A stretch of 64,000 nt of DNA from Chalciporus piperatus (taxonomy: Eukaryota; Basidiomycota; Agaricomycetes; Boletales; Boletaceae), in assembly GCA_038093975.1 (NCBI GenBank), contig JBBPTG010000030.1:146452-210451 (forward strand). Reading direction: 5' to 3'. Made by a program: the position numbers and the translations under genes. Positions 11,412 to 20,668 of this stretch are shown here, piece by piece. How positions within the stretch are numbered: the first letter of the stretch is position 1; every line of letters starts with the position of its first letter. The notes beneath the pieces are model-generated. The model ran no database searches. It had not been told where the DNA came from and worked only from the letters and a program-made list of their open reading frames with translations.

Positions 11412-13459
11412 ATGGCGCAACAAGATCCCGAGCGCCCAAATTCAAAGGAAGCAAGAGACAGCGCGACGGAGGACGTAGTGCGTGACGTTCAACCAAGTCT
11501 AATGTCATGCGGTACTGATCAACATGCAGGATGTTCCATTCTCCCATGGTTTCTTTGACCGGGACAAGGGGACAGTTCAAGCGAGAAAGGTCTGGCTCGA
11601 AATAAGCTTCATGGCCTTGATGATTCTTGTATTTGTGATCCTCGCAATCCTCTCTATATATTGGGCAGCGCTTGGCAAGTCTGCAAACAATGTCCACAAC
11701 CTAACTGGTTATGTCGTGGTATGTCTTTCGAGCTCGCCTTCAGGGGCTTCGGGCTTCGACAGGTGTAACCATACATTGTAGGACTTTGACGGTGGGGAGA
11801 TCGGCCAGGTAGTCACCCAGTCGTTATCCGCGATACACAGTCAGCAGCAGATATCCTGGTTGGTGAAAGACCCTTCGGAATTCCCGAATGGACCGTCAGA
11901 TGTTCAGGCAGCTCTTCTTGACCGCCGTTGCTGGTTCGCTGTCACGGGTACGTGTCTTACCTGTTTAAAGTCCATTACATAGGCATTCGCCGACAAAGTG
12001 TTCATAGCGAATTCGGGCGCAACTGCCAATTTGCTCGCCGCAGTAAATTCCACCGACGCAACCTACAATACCTCTCAAGCAATCACTGCATATACATCAA
12101 GTGGAAGGAACGAAGCCGCATAGTAAGATCCCATACCTTAATGCCATGGTAACATTGCCAACGACTCTTTAGCCGTAACTTCATCTCCCCGATGGTAGGA
12201 CTTTCATTTTCTCATTGGGCTTTCACCCTCGCTCACGCACTGTTTTAATAGTTGAATGCTGACCTCACGAATATCACCCATACCTTTGGAATAGCTTTTG
12301 TGAGACGATTGGGTTCTCTGCCCAATGTTTCTAGTTTAATGACCACCGCACCGCTGCTTGTATCTCTACCTATCAACTACGCGGTCTATGACCTAAGGCC
12401 ATTTGACGTTCCTGTGTAGGTTCTGCTGCTTCGCGAATTTGATGAGTGTTGTTGAACCATTTCACAGGGCATCTGCTGTAGATTTCGTCGGACTTATTTA
12501 TCTTATGATCCTCGCTGTAAGTTCATCCCCTTACTTTCTGTCGTCCTGTTAACTTCACTTGCTCTAGTTTATATTGACTGTAAGTGTAATTTAACGATTT
12601 CTTGTTCAGAGTTCCCTATCATTTTCCAGAATTACCTTGCGGCTGCGAATCTCCAAAGTGGGTTTGGTAGACGCCTGAGGCTGGCACCGCTGATTGTGAT
12701 GCGCCTCGTCTGGCCTTTCACGCTCTATTTCTTTATTTCGGTGAGAAAGCTCTTCTCTACACTCCCCTTCTTTAACTCCCACATCTAGCTGGTGTATGCA
12801 CTTCTGAGCCTGGCATTTGGCGCGCCATTCGGGCGATTGTAAGTCGCTCTCCGGTGATCTCGGGTGGCATAGGCTGAGGGTCTTGACAACAGTTATGGCG
12901 ACTCCGGCTTTGTTATTTACTGGATGATGTCCTGGGTGGCAATGGGTGCACTGTACGTTTATTTCCTCGCTGCTTTCATTGTTCTAGAACTCACAGCTCG
13001 ATAGGGGTTTGGCCTTGGAATCTATGATAACCCTCTTGACATTCAAATTCATTCCCATCTTCCTGGTGCTGTGGATTATTGGTACGCCTTTTCTTTTACA
13101 TCTTTGAACCCACATAATAACGTACTTTGACACATCACAAAGCCAATGTCTCTGTATCATTGTACCCAATCGAAGTGCTTCCCGCAGTGTTCCGGTATGG
13201 GTACGCCATGCCATTCTACAACGTTGCCGGCACTGTCAGAACCATTGTCTTTGGTACAAAAAATCAGAGTAAATAAAATTCTTTCTATACCTTGGAACTG
13301 TTCTAAGTACTCTCGTTTTCAGTTGGTCTCAACTTTGGCGTCCAATTCACGTGGATCACAATCTCGTGTATAACTCTGCCGTTCTTCCAGTGGCTTGTCC
13401 GGAGGAAGGAAATTGAGGATTGGCAGAAGTCGCAGGTCAAACCATCTGACTCGATATAG
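11412..13459 (+). CDS. SNG1/DUF3533 family multi-pass membrane protein
   Basis: Family named after yeast Sng1, a plasma-membrane protein giving nitrosoguanidine resistance; some relatives resemble the ABC-2 permease fold. The ATG at 11412 gives MAQQDPERPNSKEARDSA. An intron leads to DVPFSHGFFDRDKGTVQARK and the first membrane segment (FMALMILVFVILAILSIYW). A large extracytoplasmic loop follows with several Asn-X-Ser/Thr sites (ANSGATANLLAAVNST). Then come membrane segments: VDFVGLIYLMILAFIL, VWPFTLYFFISLVYALLSL, FVIYWMMSWVAMGALGLALE, FKFIPIFLVLWIIANVSVS and a last one near WITISCITLPFF. It ends RRKEIEDWQKSQVKPSDSI. About nine short introns split the gene. It is convergent with PAM16. Confidence 0.85.
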
Positions 13460-13893
13460 TTCTTTGTATAATAAGCCCACATTAATGGACGCGGATGGTA
13501 ATGTCACCGAATATTAGGTGAATATGGAGTATCTGTTGGGAGTCTGGGAAAGGTCGCGCAGGGCCGTCCGATGCGTGAAGGAAGCGAAACTGACATCCCA
13601 GAGCAAGTTGGCAGTAGTAACGAGTGGCTGGACTTGAGATTCAACAAAAACGCATCGCAGGGAGCATCCATAACTTCGTCTGCTAAAAGAATAGCACCCA
13701 TTGTTGGCAACTCAAGAGGGCATACGTCAGAGGGATGTTTGCCATGTGAATATTCCTTGACGCATTCCTGCAATGTTGGTCATCAATTAATCGTTTGTAT
13801 ACGTGAGGATTAGGAATGAATGGGGATGAGAGGTGATCTATCTAACAGAGAGTGTGTAAGGAAATAAGTCATCAGTCCGAGAGAGACGCGCGG
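13460..13893. other. Convergent 3' flank, SNG1-like and PAM16
   Basis: 434 bp between two stop codons facing each other. Open frames on both strands here have no domain or splice support. I expect both 3' UTRs to lie here. Confidence 0.5.
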
Positions 13894-14627
13894 TTAACTT
13901 GTTCCAGGATTCGATCCCGGTCCCGGTCCCGGTCCTGGTCCGCTTGTGTCAGCCTGCGATTTTGCAGTCCCCGCAGTGGCATCCTCTTCCGCTATACGGG
14001 CTTCTGCCTCTATTCGTTCGCGTGCACGGACGACCTTTGATTGCAGGTAGTGAGAATGTGCAGATGGAGCTGGTTGTCTACCGGCTTTTGCCCCAGATGC
14101 TGGTGGGTCGGGAGGAGGCCGAGGGGAGTTCACTTTGAATAGATGCTCGTAGTTCTGAGCAAAGGGAATGCTGTCAACTTGTCCGTTCACATACACGCAG
14201 GACGATGAACTCTCACCTTCAATATACTCTCCATAGCCTCTCCACGCTTCACATTCAACACGAGATGTGCCTCATCCAACGTCATACGATGTTCGCGAGT
14301 CAACGTGTCCGAAGCTGAACCAGAAGTAGCGTGGCGCACGCCTGCGACGTCTGAACCCAACGCTTCTGGACGGTGTTTTGCATCTGGGGGACAAAGGGTA
14401 TTACGGAAGAGATTGCGGCGAAGTGACAGAAGTTTCAGCAAGTCGTGAAACCAGACATGGAATGCATCGTACTTTTGACAGCTTGCTGGCCAGCTGCGAA
14501 AATGGCTTTCCCGAATATTTGTGTGCCAGTGATGAGAATTTGCCCAAGGAGCTTTGGGAGGGACTGAATCGGTGCAATGTCAGATCATAGCTGTATTCCC
14601 CGAACTCAACGTATTGATACATACCAT
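13894..14627 (-). CDS. pam16: PAM16/TIM16, J-like subunit of the mitochondrial import motor
   Basis: Inner-membrane partner of PAM18. It recruits and restrains the J-protein at the TIM23 channel. The ATG at 625-627 of the 14-kb block (14625-14627) is followed immediately by intron 1 (14562-14624), so the first coding exon is only the start codon. Exon 2 reads SLPKLLGQILITGTQIFGKA then IFAAGQQAVKN, the conserved hydrophobic N-terminus. Intron 2 leads to AKHRPEALG. The J-like domain has MTLDEAHLVLNVKRGEAM, and after another intron NYEHLFKVNSP. As expected for PAM16 there is no HPD motif. HSHYLQSKVVRARERIEAEA follows, then a Gly-Pro repeat tail encoded by GGTCCC-like hexamers. It is divergent from RPA43. 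Confidence 0.93.
13916..13941. repeat. Hexanucleotide repeat (GGTCCC-like) in the PAM16 tail
   Basis: About four tandem six-base units, one carrying a C-to-T change. On the minus strand they encode alternating Gly-Pro at the extreme C-terminus of PAM16. It is likely to vary in length between strains. Confidence 0.75.
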
Positions 14628-14821
14628 CAGGAGAGCGAAGGACTGAAAACAATTGAGGTGCTTGCCGAACGGACGAATGAGCAAAAGCACTTTAGCGGTC
14701 ACGTGATTACCTAAAATTCTGAAGGTGTGCAGCGTACACTGTACAGTGTACACCATCGAAGACCAGGTCATCGATTTTGCACTTGTACGGACCCGCAGTA
14801 CAGTCGATTTATACCGTGGAT
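14628..14821. promoter_or_regulatory. Compact divergent promoter, PAM16 and RPA43
   Basis: Only 194 bp lie between the start codons. The interval contains a CACGTGA E-box-like site at 14699-14705 (GTCACGTGATTAC) and the 18-bp palindrome described separately. Confidence 0.55.
14734..14751. promoter_or_regulatory. 18-bp perfect palindrome GTACACTGTACAGTGTAC
   Basis: The sequence equals its own reverse complement over all 18 positions. It sits near the middle of the divergent promoter, 107 bp from the PAM16 ATG and 71 bp from the RPA43 ATG. This position suits a dimeric regulator acting on both genes, but no factor is known to me for this site. Confidence 0.6.
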
Positions 14822-16247
14822 ATGACCAGCGCACCTTCAGCCTCTCAGCCCAAAAAGCGGAAGCACCATGCCAGCGGAGATCCGGACACTACCCCCATTG
14901 CAACACGGAAGAAGGAAAAACGATCAAAGACCTCGGTGCAAGCAACCACCTCGGTCGTACCTCCCTCGGAAGCTCCCACAGAGTCTCAAAAATTCAAACT
15001 AAAATCCCTAAAGGACAAGGGGAAGTCGCGCGCGTTGGACCAACCGAGTGAGTTCCGCGTAATCAACGCGAGCCTCGTGCTCTCCATACCCCCTGTCTTC
15101 GCCAGCGATTTGCGAGCCGGAGCGGAAGAAATGCTTGACAGTATGGTTATGCGGTAAGCAGCAATATCTGTGCGTTCACTCACCTGACGAGCTGGTACTG
15201 ATCTGTGACATCACACATCATACAGATATATACCAGCTCTGCAGGGCGTTTTGCTGGCGCATACGAACCTACAGTTCCTCAACAAGGCTGCAAGCATACA
15301 TGGGGATTGTCCCTTTGCTGTGTGTAACGTGGGATTCGACGCGACCGTGTGGAGTCCTCGCGCTTCCATGAAACTAGGTGCGTATCATTGTTCTCAAACT
15401 TCGTCTCTACTAATTCGGTCATAACGTCGCTGTTGTCTCTGTGTATAGTCGGCAGGGTGAATCTTTGTTCGCCTGATCATATCTCCCTTCTTGTACACCG
15501 CACCTTCAACGCGTCCATCCCCCGACATCATATTCCCCAGGATCAATGGATATTCGAGTACGGAGCAGCAGAAAATGACCCTGAGTTCGCTGAGGGAAGA
15601 AACGGGGAGGCGGGAGACAAATCCGAAAGCATAACGGACGGGGAAGCTAATGTCGAGATGGAGGATGCTGGAGAGGGGGAGCCTAGCGAAGAAAACAAGG
15701 AGGCAGAAAGCAGCGGTCGTTGGGTACACCATCTAACGGGGTTAAAACTTGGCGATCCGGATGGCTACGTCGAGTTCACAGTAATCGGGTATGTCTATTC
15801 TCCTGCGGACGCTCCTTCCAATGCGGCGTCGATTGATCTGCTACATCTAACACGCGGATCGGCAGGCTGACAGTAGCGAACGAGATGTTGTCATTACAAG
15901 GGTCTATCCAACCGGACCCTTTCTCTCCCGACCACGTCCCGCACGCCGATAGAAGCTCGTCACCCCAACCTCGAAGGGTGGCAGAGGAGGCTTGGGAGCG
16001 AGTGGAGCAGGAGCAGGAGGAAGACAGCGACGAAGACGAGAATGGTTTCGAACACCTTGCGCAACTCACGGACGAAGCTCGGGCAACCCAAACGGCTCAA
16101 CAGGTAAAAGAAGAGGCCGAGCAGCCGGAGAAGAAAGGAAAGAAACGGAAACTGAAATTGAAACATGAAGATGGTCAGGACGGAGAGGAGGGGGTTGTTC
16201 ACGCCGGCAAAAAAAAAGACAAGAAGAGAAAGGAAGTCCTATCATGA
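14822..16247 (+). CDS. rpa43: RNA polymerase I subunit RPA43
   Basis: Pol I stalk subunit that binds Rrn3 at rRNA gene promoters in the nucleolus. The ATG at 14822 (MTSAPSASQPKKRKHHASG) opens a basic head. The Rpb7-like N-terminal domain is EFRVINASLVLSIPPVF, and after an intron YIPALQGVLLAHTNLQFLN, CPFAVCNVGFDATVWSPR. Another intron leads to the OB domain: LVGRVNLCSPDHISLLVHRT, FNASIPRHHIPQDQWIFEY. An acidic insertion of roughly 45 residues separates this from WVHHLTGLKLGDPDGYVEFT. After a last intron comes LTVANEMLSLQGSIQPDPFS. The tail is acidic and then very Lys-rich (KKGKKRKLKLKHEDG), a nucleolar-type signal. Upstream in-frame codons are absent from the family alignment, so this ATG was preferred. 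Confidence 0.92.
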
Positions 16248-17042
16248 CACAGTATCCTATGAGTGTACTGTCTGCATGAGCATGAAGCACACGATTCAGT
16301 GTCGCTGGAGTGGCCCCCTATATTTCCGCGCGCCTCATGGGCCCGGATCTTATATAAGTGATTCAAACATGCCGCAGTTATACATGATCTGCCATTCCTC
16401 AAGGGTGCCACGGTGAGCAGCCTAGCGATACTATCACAAGCACCCGATGTGACATGTCGCCAACTCTATGCCCACCAGGCTTGATGTGGGTGGACATTTT
16501 AAGCTTAGACTAGGAAGCAAGACGAGTTGTACTCGTACCGCGGCCCGTCATGTTCAACTCACAGACAGAAATGTCTCCTTCAGAATCAGACGACCACCAA
16601 TAGGCTGGCCAACCTTCCACGCAAAGGCTGCCTTGGCTTTACTTGGCTTTATGATGGAACATTGTCGATCAGGCAGGTACAACTGACGCAACATTGCCAT
16701 CTTATGGCGGACTCGAAGCCCGATCCTAGGGAACAATCAACAAATCCTATGTCGAGCAACCAGAAGTGGTCCCGCGACGTGACCAGGCCAGCGGGGCACC
16801 CGGACGTATACTCTATGTACGTGAGGTGGCAGCACTTTGTAGAGTTAGTCCCAAGGTTGTATCATCCTCGATCACCATCGCATTGCCTTGGCCCATGGAT
16901 CCTGTTATGCCAAGTTTAGGGTCTGTAGTATCTACTGTCCGACAAAGATGCCCACGCGCCCCAACATTCCGAGTCGCATGAATCCTAGTCTCCCCTAGTA
17001 GACACACCCAAGAGTCGGGATGAAAACAGTCGTTCACCCTCC
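16248..17042. other. Intergenic, no gene seen
   Basis: Left part of a 1.5-kb gap. Open frames such as 16527-16919 (+) show biased, non-domain composition and no credible splicing. Nothing supportable was found. Confidence 0.5.
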
Positions 17043-17156
17043 ATGAATCCTCTCACCCGGCTCCTCGCACGGCTTATTCATGTGAGTACTAACATTGACA
17101 CTTGGTCATCATGAATAACGCTATACCATGTGTATGTTTTGCAGTACATGGTCTGA
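17043..17156 (+). ncRNA. Possible spliced short transcript or 16-codon microprotein
   Basis: An ATG at 17043 reads MNPLTRLLARLIH. It is followed directly by a canonical intron at 17082-17144 (63 nt, donor GTGAGT, a TACTAAC branch-like motif immediately after the donor, acceptor TTTTGCAG). The spliced frame adds three codons and stops at 17154-17156. The intron signals are unusually good for a stretch without a gene, but the branch motif is too close to the donor to be used as such. It may be a non-coding transcript, a 5' leader, or coincidence. Confidence 0.2.
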
Positions 17157-17656
17157 GACTCAGGCATTTTTTCCATTAACCTGCTATCTGATCTCGTTGT
17201 GGACAAACTACGAATACCACCGAAGTGACCAGCTCGTACCTGTGCAGCGAGAGAGCCCTACCCATCGCTCCACCTCGGGGGAACGCCGGGAGAAGAAAAA
17301 GACCTTGCGTCCATGTGAGCTCGCCCTCTTTTGCATGTGGCCAGCTTATCAGAAGTTGGGGTTACGGGCGCCTCCACCCCCCGATTGGCCACTTTTATCG
17401 TCTTCTCACTGTCCTACTTTTTCTGATGTGCCCTGCTCAGTTATTCAGTTCTTCGCATCAAGAGGGTACAATCACTCTGAAGCGATCATGAAGACACGTG
17501 GTTAAGGTCGCTAATTTTTTTTGGCGGTTATCATTACAGGTACATGCGGCACAAGGCTGTCTTTTTGGCCGTTACAAAGGTAACGGGTCTATTGGCTCAT
17601 CGAGAGCACGGAATTATCGATATCCTCCATGTGAACCTCGGGTCGTGTGCTAAAGG
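17157..17656. other. Upstream region of the G1 peptidase relic
   Basis: Open frames 17128-17505 and 17225-17491 overlap in different frames and carry no recognisable domain. The last 70 bp before the relic contain its TATA box. Confidence 0.4.
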
Positions 17657-17663
17657 TATAAAA
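17657..17663 (+). promoter_or_regulatory. TATA box (TATAAAA)
   Basis: A consensus TATA box lies 66-72 bp before the ATG at 17729, a typical core-promoter distance for a secreted fungal protein gene. The promoter therefore looks intact although the coding region is broken. Confidence 0.6.
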
Positions 17664-17728
17664 GCTTCATTGTACACTCTTTCTACAGGCTCTCGTTTCA
17701 TCGACGATCTACTGTTCCCTCAGTCATC

Positions 17729-18350
17729 ATGGCCTCCACGCTCGCCCTCCTCAGCAATTTTTTGCTCGCCTCCGTGGCTTTGGCGGTTTCCTCCTCTCGT
17801 TTGGAGGCTGTAACGGTGGTGCTGCCTCTGCCTGGGTTGGTATCGATGGTGACACTTGTGGCAATGCTATCCTCCAGACCGGTATTGACTTCACCATCAC
17901 CAACGGCGCGGTTTCGTACGATGGTAAGAGACACAAATGATCTATCCGGATCGATATTCATTTCTGGCTTGTGACCAACAGCTTGGTACGAGTGGTACCC
18001 TGACTACACCTACGACTTCTTTGCCATGACCATCAGCCCTGGTGATGTTATCAAGACTACCGTCGCTGCTTACTCCACTACTTCTGGCGTTGCAGCCATC
18101 GAGAAGCAGACTACTGGCCAGACCGTGACCCGGGACCTCACGTCCTCATACACTCTTTGCGAGCAGAATGCTGAGTGGATCGTTGAGGACTTTGACAAGA
18201 ATGGTGTCCCCGTTCCTTTCGCCAACTTTGGAACGGTCACCTTCAGCAGTGCTACTTTGGCGCTAATCTCATTGTCATTAGGCAGAACGGCCAGGTATTG
18301 ACCTCCGTCTCCACCAGCGGCAGTGACATCATCGTCAAGCGTCTCGTTCA
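17729..18350 (+). pseudogene. Broken G1 (eqolisin, glutamic) peptidase
   Basis: G1 peptidases are secreted, acid-active endopeptidases with a Gln/Glu dyad. The ATG at 17729 gives a signal-like MASTLALLSNFLLASVALAV. That frame does not continue into the enzyme. The catalytic domain starts in another frame at about 17806 with GCNGGAASAWVGIDGDTC, without the propeptide and first beta strands. The catalytic Gln lies in AILQTG (codon 17875-17877). An intron (17924-17981) restores AVSYDAWYEWYPDYTYDF. The catalytic Glu lies in CEQNAEWIVEDF (codon 18173-18175). Around 18250-18260 a second frame change is needed to recover FGANLIVIRQNG and GQVLTSVSTSGSDIIVK; otherwise translation stops at 18301. An N-terminal deletion and a frameshift thus disable an otherwise well-conserved domain. 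Sequencing errors are an alternative for the second shift. Confidence 0.8.
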
Positions 18351-18747
18351 TCTATTGTGTCATTTGTATTTGTATCTTGGTTGGGGATGTATTTCAGCTT
18401 TGGGACGAAATGGAATCACGGCTGTGTATGGATTGTTGATTTACCTGAAATGATGCGGTATAACTGACTGACTCTGAGTGAAAGATTACTCGATATCTCT
18501 CTGCAAAAACGTTGGGCTGCGAACAGGATTTTTCATTACAAACATGCATGGGATCGAATCGAGTGTTACAGGATATCGTGTTTTATGACCAGACATATCG
18601 TGACGCTAACTTGAGCAACAACCAAAACACGGGTGACGAGGGACGGAAGGAAATACAGGAAGAGAGGAAACTCCGATCATTACAGTAAAGGAACCTGAGG
18701 TCGCGCCGCATACTACTACTTAGCTCTAGTTTAGTCTACCCACTGGC
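18351..18747. other. Convergent 3' flank, G1 relic and PP2C
   Basis: About 400 bp without coding signal between the relic and the PP2C stop codon. Confidence 0.5.
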
Positions 18748-20156
18748 CTACGGGGTAGCATGTTTGAATCGGACAACGAGAACGGTCACATTATCGTTGG
18801 TCAGTTGTGACAATGCATGCTCCACGAGTTTCAGACTTGCTTCTTGTGCATCTTCAACGTGTCGGATGAGATCTATGGCTCCCTGATCGCCTGCGATATC
18901 CCACAACTAGGATGACCTCAGATAAGCTAAGCGTGAACATGTGGAAAGAGAAAAAGCTTACCCCATCGCACGCGAGAATCAAAAATTCGTCGTCCTCAGT
19001 TAGCAGCGTCTCGGTGGTGTAGGGAGACCCAACGACAAATTCCTTCATGGAGGAGTCACCAAGAGACCTGGTCACTGCCAACACGCCATTGACGCGACCG
19101 TTCATGACGAAACCACCCGCATCCGTGATGCGTTTGGATTCTTGCGCGTCGGATCCCTTGTGGTCGTATGTCAACCGTACAGCCTTTCCCGCCCGGCAGA
19201 GGACCCCTCGTGCATCCCCTGCATTAGCGGTGTAAAGCACTCGACGGAGCGAAGGAGGTGGTGAGACGACCGGTGATATGTGGGGCTGCGGCGTTGGTGT
19301 GGGACCCGGCGTTGGTGTTCTCGTAGAAGGTGGAGGTGAGCCACTGCCACCGAGACTCTTGAATGCACGCGCAATACGACTAGTCGATGCTAGGCTCTTA
19401 GCTTTCTTGCTTATCTTGCTGCCCTTCTCGGATCCAGCCGCTTCCTCGCCGGAATCACTAGCAGGTGACTCCGATCTGTTGCTTTTGGTGTCTTCTGGGC
19501 CAGGGGGTGAAGGTGCAGGAATTGGGGCCGTCAAAAACGATTGTTTGCCGTCTGCATCTTCAATGCGCAAAAATGCGCTCACGACTGTGCACCCAGAGTG
19601 GATTTTCCCATCGGATTCCTCGCAGAGGAGGGATAAATGCTTGTCAACATTGTGGAAAGTCTCGTTAAGGGTATCTGGAATCGTGGCGGAAGTGGAGGTG
19701 CGTAAAGAGTCGAGTAGGTACTACCCGGAAATAACACGACGGGGTTAGGGCTCGATTATGGCACGATGAAGGGGTTGTGGCGGGACGGACCTCATGAAAG
19801 TGTTGGCCACACCACTCAGCGGCGTGTTTTCCCGCATGACCATCGAACACCGCAAAGAAGCCTTGGCCTCTAACGCCAGCGAAATCGACGATGAAAGAGT
19901 GCGCATCTTCCATGTACCGACGCGCACCCTTGTTCTCAGAGATGCCAACCTGGAACGCGGCGTTACCAACCGAATGTTGGTTCAGAGTCTATACGAGATA
20001 AAAGATGGGGAATGTGTGAAACGGTCAAACGAGCAAGAGGATCGGGATACATACGCCGAATGTGTCGAGGCCCTCTGCGGTGGTGATGGTCTCCGAACGA
20101 GCGTTTGGAGAATCAGTGAAACGTGTGACGGACTGCGATTGTCGTTGTTCGAGCAT
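18748..20156 (-). CDS. PP2C (PPM) serine/threonine phosphatase with 98-residue insertion
   Basis: Metal-dependent protein phosphatase of the Ptc type. The ATG at 20154-20156 gives [20 protein letters not shown]. After an intron the catalytic core begins with [20 protein letters not shown] and [10 protein letters not shown] (metal-site Glu-Asp). [15 protein letters not shown] carries the second Asp-Gly motif. The next exon has [19 protein letters not shown] and [20 protein letters not shown] 98-residue Ser/Pro/Lys-rich insertion then precedes [55 protein letters not shown] and LILACDG follow, then a last exon with [16 protein letters not shown] and [15 protein letters not shown]. Catalytic acidic residues are present. 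The insertion sits between core strands and is likely a disordered loop with regulatory sites. Confidence 0.9.
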
Positions 20157-20668
20157 ATTACTAGACAGTGATATTAGCGGCGCGTTTTAAGTGGCAGACC
20201 CGATCAAGACAGACCTCTGAAGCTGAGATGATGTTTCTATGAGGCAAAGAATCAGAAAGTGAGTCGTACATGGATCTATACGACGCTACTCACTGTCTTG
20301 TGCGATGTCCGACATTTGGATGGTGTGGGTTCAGTCACAGCGCAAGATATCGACTCCACCGCCTGATCACGTGCACCGCGACTGGACCATCAGGCTATGC
20401 CGCAGTAATTGATGCGCGACAGAACAAGATAATCGTTGTGAGGAGGGTCCAGGAGGACATGGTCTTCTGTATTGTACTACTGCTGCTGTCTTTGTACCCT
20501 CTACTTTGCGAGAAATCCATCTTATCGACCCGAACACTTGGTCGGGTATCTCCGACTGAGCTGCATGAGGCAGTGAGCAACGGTCCAAACGTTGGCCAGG
20601 GAGTCGTTGCATCCTTCCGTCCTTTCCTTCTGATCGTCCGTCTTTCTCGATCGCCTCGAAAACTGTGT
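20157..20668. promoter_or_regulatory. Divergent promoter, PP2C and eIF5-mimic protein
   Basis: 512 bp between start codons on opposite strands. It contains a GATCACGTGCACCG E-box-like stretch near 20364. No gene is supported in it; the open frame that begins at 20270 overlaps the next gene out of frame. Confidence 0.45.

Noticed and set aside
13916..13941. GGTCCC-like tandem units as a possible CRISPR or regulatory repeat
   Set aside because: Units are six bases, without spacers, and encode Gly-Pro in the PAM16 tail.
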